A stretch of DNA of 10,936 nt from CAJXCL01 sp036011265 (GTDB lineage Bacteria > Nitrospinota > Nitrospinia > CAJXCL01), in assembly GCA_036011265.1 (NCBI GenBank), contig DASCNB010000195.1, positions 1 through 10,936 on the forward strand. The letters run 5' to 3'. Shown here piece after piece: positions 7,053 to 10,936 of this stretch. Below the pieces are notes generated by a model. The model ran no database searches. It saw only the letters and a list, made by a program, of their open reading frames with translations, and was not told the DNA's origin. Position numbers and translations under genes: made by a program. How positions within the stretch are numbered: the stretch's first letter is position 1; every line of letters begins with the position of its first letter.

Positions 7053-8189
7053 TCATAATATAACCAGGTTATCTCTGTGAATTACCTCATCATAAACTTT
7101 AAAACCAAGAATTTCTTCAATTTTGGAAGTATGTTTTCCAATTATTTTTTTTAGGTCCCTGGAATTATAATTTACCAGACCCCGGCAGAATTCTTTTTTT
7201 TTGCTGTCCACACAATGGACCGCTTCTCCGCTGTCGAAATTTCCAGTAACCCCGGAGATTCCGGAAGGGAGTAATGATTTTCCCATTTTTATAATGGCTT
7301 TTTTCGCTCCGTTGTCGAGAACAAGTGTTCCTTTTACTTTAAGAGTATGGGCGATCCAGTGTTTTCTCCGGTTCAACTTGTCCTCGGAGGGTAAAAAAAG
7401 TGTCCCGATATTGTCCCCTTTAAAAACTTTGGTTATTATATTATTTATAGTCCCATTAACGATAATAGTTGAAATACCGCTGTCAGAAGCAATCTTCGCG
7501 GCCTTTAGCTTTGTACTCATTCCACCCACGCTTCCAGGGGAACTGCTTTCTCCCGCTATTTTTTGAAGAGCAGGTGTGATTTTATCTACAAGCGGAATAA
7601 GAGTCGCTTTTTCATCTTTAGCAGGATCTCCGGAAAATAACCCGTCTACATGAGAAAGAATCACCAAAAGATCGGCGTCCACAAGATGAGCTGTCAGAGC
7701 GGAAAGAGTGTCATTATCACCAAACTTTATTTCATGTACCGACACCATATCGTTTTCATTAATTACCGGAATGACATGAAAAGATAAAAGAGTCATCAGG
7801 GCATTTCGGGCGTTAAGGTACCTGCGGCGGTTACTGAGATCATCATGTGTCAGGAGCACCTGCGCGGTTTTTTGTTTTTCTTTTTTAAAATGCTTTTCAT
7901 AAAAACCGATCAAGTGGCTTTGTCCCACGGCTGCCGCCGCCTGTTTTGAAGGAATATCGGTCAATGCTTTTTTAATCCCCAACTCGGTCTTTCCCGCGGC
8001 AATCGACCCGGAAGAGACAATTAAAACTTCACACCCTTTCTTTACCAGCAATGATGTTTGAAGGACTATTTTTTTTATAACGGCTTCATCTATTTTGTCT
8101 GTGTTGTTGGTCAGGACTCCGCTCCCGATTTTAATCACAATACGTTTTACGTTCTTAACTACGTTTTTTCTAATTTTCAAAGGTGACAT
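7053..8189 (-). CDS. proB: Glutamate 5-kinase ProB with PUA domain
   Basis: A 378-residue enzyme with the amino acid kinase fold at about 12-260 and a PUA domain at about 288-370, as in the long bacterial form. Seen motifs are KIGSGVL (20-26), IVSSGSIAAGK near 60-70, the PVINENDMVSVHEIKFGDND glutamate-binding segment, and SVGGMSTKLKAAKIASDSGI. It phosphorylates glutamate to gamma-glutamyl phosphate, the committed and usually proline-inhibited step; the PUA domain may modulate this. In many bacteria it is adjacent to obg and proA; here a lipoprotein gene intervenes and obg is absent. The start at 8189 places MSPLKIRKNVVKNVKR before the first strand; the upstream AAGG is a weak ribosome site. 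Confidence 0.95.
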   Translation of the reverse strand: MSPLKIRKNVVKNVKRIVIKIGSGVLTNNTDKIDEAVIKKIVLQTSLLVKKGCEVLIVSSGSIAAGKTELGIKKALTDIPSKQAAAAVGQSHLIGFYEKHFKKEKQKTAQVLLTHDDLSNRRRYLNARNALMTLLSFHVIPVINENDMVSVHEIKFGDNDTLSALTAHLVDADLLVILSHVDGLFSGDPAKDEKATLIPLVDKITPALQKIAGESSSPGSVGGMSTKLKAAKIASDSGISTIIVNGTINNIITKVFKGDNIGTLFLPSEDKLNRRKHWIAHTLKVKGTLVLDNGAKKAIIKMGKSLLPSGISGVTGNFDSGEAVHCVDSKKKEFCRGLVNYNSRDLKKIIGKHTSKIEEILGFKVYDEVIHRDNLVIL

Positions 8190-8225
8190 AATAAAAAAGC
8201 CTTTTTATGAATATTTGATATAGGC

Positions 8226-8255
8226 ATTATGTTACGAATTGCAAATCCATAACAA
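8226..8255 (-). promoter_or_regulatory. Possible proB promoter
   Basis: On the minus strand TTGTTA (8255-8250) and CATAAT (8231-8226) are 18 bp apart, four and five of six matches, with a leader of about 30 nt to the proB ATG. Moderate match only. Confidence 0.3.
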
Positions 8256-8348
8256 GTAAAAATTTGGAAAACGGATTGTAAAAGAGGGAGGAGATATTGT
8301 CAATATATTAAGGGCTGATGCTCAAATCGGATTCATAATCCAAATACC

Positions 8349-8463
8349 CTTCGGCAGGCTCAGGGTGACAAACATAAATGTCATGGTGACAAATATCAGA
8401 GTCATGGTGATAAATATCAGTGTCATGCTGAAAAATATCAATGTCATGCTGAGCCTGCCGAAG
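8349..8463. repeat. Five 21-bp tandem units inside a 15-bp inverted repeat
   Basis: This fills most of the 335-bp gene-free stretch 8190-8524. CTTCGGCAGGCTCAG (8349-8363) and its exact reverse complement CTGAGCCTGCCGAAG (8449-8463) enclose an array in strict 21-bp phase: units begin at 8359, 8380, 8401, 8422 and 8443. The core GTCATGGTGA/GTCATGCTGA starts the last four units, followed by an A/T-rich AAATATCA segment. The first and last units merge into the inverted-repeat arms. No gene, ribosome site or T-run accompanies it. Apart from the proB promoter candidate I see nothing else in 8190-8348. Confidence 0.85.
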
Positions 8464-8506
8464 CATCTTTTTCTCTTAATTTATTTGGGCAACAGCCTGT
8501 ATATTA

Positions 8507-8523
8507 GCCACCAAGGCACAAAG
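8507..8523 (+). repeat. Short dispersed repeat GCCACCAAGGCACAAAG
   Basis: Matches, at 15 of 17 positions, the reverse complement of 10701-10717. It directly abuts the mutY stop codon (8525-8527). Confidence 0.5.
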
Positions 8524-8524
8524 T

Positions 8525-9607
8525 TCAGGGGAAACGAAGAGTTCGAATGATTTTACGGTTGGCGGCAGGGAAAGCATGGTTCTTCAATTCTTCCCGCGAA
8601 ATCCATCGGGACTCTCCCTTTCCTGGTCCCGGAGAAAATCTCTTTCGAGCTGAACATATAAAAGGATGGAGAAGGACCTTAAAGCGGGTATAGTTGTGGC
8701 AAATTGATTTTCCATTGCTGATAATCCTGACTTTCTCTCCTAATTCCTCCTTTAATTCCCTGTGCAGGGCTTTTTCAGGACTCTCGCCCGGCTCCACTTT
8801 TCCCCCGGGGAACTCCCACAAACCGGCAAATAATCCTTGAGGAGGACGTTTCTGTATGTAAACCATATCGTTATTAAATATAATTCCGAGAACCACTTCA
8901 ATCTCTTCTACTTTTTTAGGCTTTTGAATAGCGGGATAACGGGCCTGCATCCCTTTTGAATATGCTTTGCAACAAGAACGGATAGGGCAGCTTGGACAGC
9001 GGAGATTTTTAGCAATACAAATTAAGGCCCCGATCTCCATCATTGCCTGATTAAATTCCGATGGAGGGGCGCTTCCCAATAAATTCACGGCAAGTTCCCA
9101 AAATGTTTTATCATTTGATGACGAGGGGGAAAGACAAAACAGACGGGTCAATACACGCTTTACATTCGCGTCGATTGCGGGAACAGGTTCATTAAAAGCG
9201 ATACTGGCAATTGCCCCTGCCGTATATGTACCGATACCCGGTAAATGAAGCAAATCTTCATAATAACCGGGAATTTTACCATTATAATTTTTTACTATTT
9301 CCTTTGCTGTCAGGTGGAGGTTCCTTGCCCGACTGTAATATCCCAATCCTTCCCATAGCATTAGCACATCATCAAGAGAAGCCATGGCAAGTTTTTTAAT
9401 AGTATTGAATTTCTTCATCCAGGCTTTGTAATAAGGTATTACCGTATCCACCTGCGTCTGCTGGAGCATTATTTCTGAAATTAGAATTTTGTAAGGGTCT
9501 TTGGTTTTCCGCCAGGGGAGGTCTCTCTTTTGAGCTTGATACCACTTTAATAAAGATTTCCTGAACCGACTACTCTGAAAGGATTTATATTTTGCTTTTT
9601 TTCTCAT
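8525..9607 (-). CDS. mutY: Adenine DNA glycosylase MutY with MutT-like Nudix domain
   Basis: A 360-residue base-excision repair enzyme that removes adenine mispaired with 8-oxoguanine. The catalytic domain has E45 in SEIMLQQTQV, the helix-hairpin-helix LPGIGTYTAGAIAS, and D146 in AIDANVKRV, matching E. coli Glu37 and Asp138. The 4Fe-4S cluster cysteines are C197-x6-C204-x2-C207-x5-C213. Residues about 234-355 form a MutT-like domain. Its Nudix box, G269-x5-E275-x7-R283E284-x2-E287E288-x-G290, keeps every catalytic residue except the last hydrophobic one (E291). In classical MutY this domain only recognises 8-oxoG and the box has decayed, so an added 8-oxo-dGTP hydrolase activity is possible but unproven. 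The start at 9607 has AGGA 11 nt upstream. The gene stands alone, 335 bp upstream of proB. Confidence 0.95.
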   Translation of the reverse strand: MRKKAKYKSFQSSRFRKSLLKWYQAQKRDLPWRKTKDPYKILISEIMLQQTQVDTVIPYYKAWMKKFNTIKKLAMASLDDVLMLWEGLGYYSRARNLHLTAKEIVKNYNGKIPGYYEDLLHLPGIGTYTAGAIASIAFNEPVPAIDANVKRVLTRLFCLSPSSSNDKTFWELAVNLLGSAPPSEFNQAMMEIGALICIAKNLRCPSCPIRSCCKAYSKGMQARYPAIQKPKKVEEIEVVLGIIFNNDMVYIQKRPPQGLFAGLWEFPGGKVEPGESPEKALHRELKEELGEKVRIISNGKSICHNYTRFKVLLHPFICSARKRFSPGPGKGESRWISREELKNHAFPAANRKIIRTLRFP

Positions 9608-9701
9608 GACGATTTTTTCCTATTTACCCAGTCCAGATTACCACAGATTTTTTAAGATAAAACTGCATTTGACATGATCTAAGCTCAGCTTTGCAGGATT
9701 T

Positions 9702-9766
9702 ACCCCGTGGAATAGAAATGTTTCACGAGTTAACTTTATAAAAATAGAAAAAAGATTCCACAGGGT
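9702..9766. repeat. 12-bp inverted repeat in the mutY-toxin intergenic region
   Basis: ACCCCGTGGAAT (9702-9713) and ATTCCACAGGGT (9755-9766) are inverted with 11 of 12 matches around a 41-bp AT-rich centre. The flank ACTGGATTGACTGGATT (9769-9785) carries a CTGGATT direct duplication. This lies in the 307-bp gene-free stretch 9608-9914, which otherwise holds the direct repeat and the toxin promoter. A 66-codon frame on the minus strand spans it but has no support as a gene. Confidence 0.5.
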
Positions 9767-9788
9767 GAACTGGATTGACTGGATTTTT

Positions 9789-9809
9789 ATCGGGAAAAGG
9801 TTGATTCCC
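9789..9809 (+). repeat. Left copy of a 21-bp direct repeat bracketing the toxin-antitoxin genes
   Basis: Identical over 21 bp to 10534-10554. It contains CGGGAAAAGGTTGATTCCC, itself a short hairpin; in this copy the arms extend to CGGGAA/TTCCCG (9791-9810) with an 8-nt loop. Confidence 0.85.
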
Positions 9810-9879
9810 GAATTCCCCACACTGTCGTTCCCTATCACACCGAAAGTGCGTATACCCGTTTGGTGAAGTTAAAAAGAAT

Positions 9880-9908
9880 TTGACATGTACCCATAATAAG
9901 GGTACATT
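9880..9908 (+). promoter_or_regulatory. Promoter of the toxin-antitoxin operon
   Basis: A perfect TTGACA (9880-9885) and TACATT (9903-9908, four of six) lie exactly 17 bp apart. The expected transcription start, about 7 nt after the -10, falls on the toxin ATG at 9915, so the toxin mRNA would be leaderless. Confidence 0.65.
9885..9907. promoter_or_regulatory. Palindromic operator for antitoxin autorepression
   Basis: ATGTACCC (9885-9892) and GGGTACAT (9900-9907) form a perfect 8-bp inverted repeat around ATAATAA. It fills the promoter spacer and overlaps the -10 box. This is where an XRE-type antitoxin dimer would bind to shut off its own operon; binding is inferred. Confidence 0.7.
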
Positions 9909-9914
9909 GAATTA

Positions 9915-10181
9915 ATGGAATATGAGATTTTGGTCAACAGGAAGGTCTTAAAGAATTTAAGAAAACTTCCTTCCTGGGTTCAGAAGAAATTTGTGTTATT
10001 AGTTACTGATTTAAAAGATATTGGTCCTGAACAGCCGGGTTGGCAAAATTATAGCAAATTGAGTGACACAAAATATCATTGCCATTTAGGAACTTCCTGG
10101 GTGGCATGCTGGAAACATCAAAAAAGAACAATTTCTGTGGAGGTTTATTATGTTGGCAGTCGTGAAAAAGCACCATACTAA
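9915..10181 (+). CDS. RelE/HigB-like toxin of a type II toxin-antitoxin system
   Basis: An 88-residue basic protein that fits the RelE/ParE fold: MEYEILVNRKVLKNLRKLPS for the first strand and helix, a helical VQKKFVLLVTDLKDIGP, then strands NYSKLSDTKYHCHLG, WVACWKHQKRTISVEVYYVG and the tail SREKAPY. I recall this HCHL...VAVW...EVYYVGSREKAPY pattern from proteins annotated as cytotoxic translational repressors of toxin-antitoxin systems. RelE-fold toxins usually cut mRNA at the ribosome; which target applies is not shown. Toxin comes first, as in HigBA. Its last 32 bp overlap the antitoxin gene. The ATG has no Shine-Dalgarno and lies 6 nt after the -10 box. Confidence 0.8.
   Translation: MEYEILVNRKVLKNLRKLPSWVQKKFVLLVTDLKDIGPEQPGWQNYSKLSDTKYHCHLGTSWVACWKHQKRTISVEVYYVGSREKAPY
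10138..10143 (+). promoter_or_regulatory. Strong ribosome binding site of the antitoxin
   Basis: TGGAGG ends 6 nt before the ATG at 10150 and lies inside the toxin frame. It fixes the overlapping start and should favour antitoxin over toxin translation, since the toxin has no such site. Confidence 0.65.
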
Positions 10182-10524
10182 AAAGAAACTTTTTGAAATT
10201 AAAGGTCAAGTTCCATCTGATGTAATTAAATTTCTTAGAAAAAAATATGGCACGAATATGGAGGTGCTTAAAGAAGAAAAAGAATTTGAGAATATATTTA
10301 ACACGAAATGGTATAAAGATGTTAAAAGTTCTCTAACTCCTGGAGAAACAATAAAAATCTATAGAGAAAATTTTAGACTAACTCAAACTGAACTGGGGAA
10401 AAATCTTGGAAGATTTACCAGACAAAAAATATCTGATATGGAAACCGGTAAAAGAGGTATTAGTAAAGAGGTTGCCAAAAAATTAAGTGCCATCTTTAAT
10501 GTTCCAATTGATAGATTTATTTAG
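10150..10524 (+). CDS. XRE-family helix-turn-helix antitoxin
   Basis: A 124-residue protein. The C-terminal half, about residues 62-124, is an XRE/Cro-type HTH: LTPGETIKIYRENFRLTQ, then a LGKNLG helix, a recognition segment around TRQKISDMETGKR (90-102), and EVAKKLSAIFNVPIDRFI. Residues 1-60 are lysine-rich and unlike the HTH part; they probably hold the toxin-binding region. It should neutralise the upstream toxin and repress the operon at the 9885-9907 palindrome. The start at 10150 is supported by the TGGAGG site and gives a 32-bp overlap with the toxin gene in another frame; a later start would leave no good site. Base use is AT-richer than the neighbouring housekeeping genes, as is common for acquired modules. 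Confidence 0.82.
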   Translation: MLAVVKKHHTKKKLFEIKGQVPSDVIKFLRKKYGTNMEVLKEEKEFENIFNTKWYKDVKSSLTPGETIKIYRENFRLTQTELGKNLGRFTRQKISDMETGKRGISKEVAKKLSAIFNVPIDRFI

Positions 10525-10533
10525 TCTGCCCCG

Positions 10534-10554
10534 ATCGGGAAAAGGTTGATTCCC
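10534..10554 (+). repeat. Right copy of the 21-bp direct repeat
   Basis: Identical to 9789-9809, beginning 10 bp after the antitoxin stop. The two copies are 745 bp apart start to start and enclose the promoter and both genes. It partly overlaps the palindrome CCCGATCGGG (10530-10539). Confidence 0.85.
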
Positions 10555-10591
10555 CTCTTGAGAACTTGTCCTGAGCTTGCCGAAGGAGGGG
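10552..10591. repeat. CCCCTC/GAGGGG hairpin with a CTGAGCTTGCCGAAG repeat inside
   Basis: CCCCTC (10552-10557) and GAGGGG (10586-10591) are inverted. Between them is CTGAGCTTGCCGAAG (10571-10585), which differs at one position from the 15-mer arms at 8349-8363 and 8449-8463. Part of the 324-bp gene-free stretch 10525-10848; the rest holds the repeat at 10700-10717, a T-run at 10627-10637 without a clear hairpin, and promoter-like boxes. Confidence 0.6.
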
Positions 10592-10699
10592 TGGCTCCGA
10601 TGGAGACGGGGTGTGTTGCCTTAGAGGTTTTTTTATTTTAGTATTTGGGTTATTGAGATTTATTATTTTATTAAATCCAACACTCCCCTTTCCTTTCTA

Positions 10700-10717
10700 C
10701 CTTAGTGCCTTTGTGGC
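10700..10717 (-). repeat. Short dispersed repeat, second copy
   Basis: On the minus strand this reads GCCACAAAGGCACTAAGG, matching 8507-8523 at 15 of 17 positions. Confidence 0.5.
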
Positions 10718-10726
10718 AAAAATCAA

Positions 10727-10754
10727 TTGATTCAATGGTCATGGGGTATATAAT
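10727..10754 (+). promoter_or_regulatory. Possible upstream promoter of the second antitoxin gene
   Basis: TTGATT (10727-10732) and a perfect TATAAT (10749-10754) are 16 bp apart, about 95 bp before the ATG at 10849. It may be an alternative to the nearer extended -10. Confidence 0.3.
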
Positions 10755-10820
10755 CACTTATTGTATAATATTGTTAGCCATGAGCGGATTTGACCCCATT
10801 TCTTTTTTTGAGTGAAATAA

Positions 10821-10829
10821 TGTTACAAT
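10821..10829 (+). promoter_or_regulatory. Extended -10 promoter of the second antitoxin gene
   Basis: TGTTACAAT gives a TGn extension plus TACAAT, 19 nt before the ATG. No good -35 is present, which is acceptable for an extended -10 element. Confidence 0.35.
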
Positions 10830-10848
10830 GTAAACGGGGGAAATAACT

Positions 10849-10936
10849 ATGACAGCTTATTTACGTAATCTTCCGATTGAAGATAGGATAAGACTGGTTG
10901 AAGATATCTGGGACAGTATTGCTACTGATCAAGCGG
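10849..10936 (+). CDS. Addiction module antitoxin (partial)
   Basis: The first 29 codons, MTAYLRNLPIEDRIRLVEDI followed by WDSIATDQA, run off the right edge. The LPxEDRIRLVEDIWDSI pattern is the opening of the small addiction module proteins (Unstab_antitox family), usually about 70-80 residues and paired with a RelE/ParE toxin just downstream. GGGGG at 10836-10840 sits 8 nt before the ATG. The partner gene would be outside the window, so pairing is inferred. Confidence 0.75.
   Translation, partial: MTAYLRNLPIEDRIRLVEDIWDSIATDQA

Noticed and set aside
8349..8463. CRISPR array
   Set aside because: Units are contiguous at 21 bp with no spacers, and no cas gene is present.
8365..8550. 61-codon plus-strand frame with a seven-residue repeat (forms such as TNINVMV)
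   Set aside because: It is the 21-bp array read in phase; there is no ribosome site and the frame runs on into mutY antisense.
9638..9838. 66-codon minus-strand frame
   Set aside because: It covers the inverted and direct repeats, has no ribosome site and no recognisable product.
10779..10814. 11-codon frame before the second antitoxin
   Set aside because: Too short, no ribosome site, and nothing suggests a leader peptide.

Overview
The window is AT-rich chromosomal DNA from a Gram-negative bacterium. The best support is the LapB-type lipopolysaccharide regulator, the DksA-family factor with an intact coiled-coil tip motif, and the lipoprotein with no known domain. The gene set and the many short dispersed repeats resemble deltaproteobacterial or related uncultured lineages, but nothing here fixes the phylum.

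Layout. (1) 1-566, minus: the start of a multi-membrane protein resembling the N-terminal domain of membrane-anchored MurF-like Mur ligases; it runs off the left edge. (2) 685-1641, plus: arsS, a radical SAM enzyme of arsenosugar biosynthesis, divergent from (1) and convergent with lapB. (3) 8189-1653, minus: a housekeeping block read proB, lipoprotein gene, proA, nadD, rsfS, dksA, lapAB. The last four genes are 11-17 bp apart. proA has its own promoter candidate, so proA-nadD-rsfS-dksA-lapAB may be one transcript. (4) 8190-8524: no gene, but an array of five 21-bp units closed by a 15-bp inverted repeat. (5) 9607-8525, minus: mutY, whose C-terminal MutT-like domain keeps the Nudix catalytic residues. 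(6) 9608-10936: an accessory zone of short repeats with two toxin-antitoxin loci. One is a complete RelE-like toxin plus XRE antitoxin pair with a palindromic operator, bracketed by a perfect 21-bp direct repeat. The other is the start of an addiction-module antitoxin cut by the right edge.

How the genes work together. ProB and ProA are the first two steps of proline synthesis. NadD makes the NAD precursor. RsfS and DksA tie translation and transcription to nutrient state. LapAB controls LPS synthesis at the inner membrane. MutY protects against 8-oxoguanine mutations. The accessory right end looks like a repeat-rich landing zone.

The most interesting signals are the repeat-bracketed toxin-antitoxin unit with an apparently leaderless toxin start, the phased 21-bp array inside an inverted repeat, the LapA-LapB fusion, the MutY with an intact Nudix box, and the general scarcity of Shine-Dalgarno sites. 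I found no clear new defence system, CRISPR array, insertion sequence with transposase, tRNA or rRNA.
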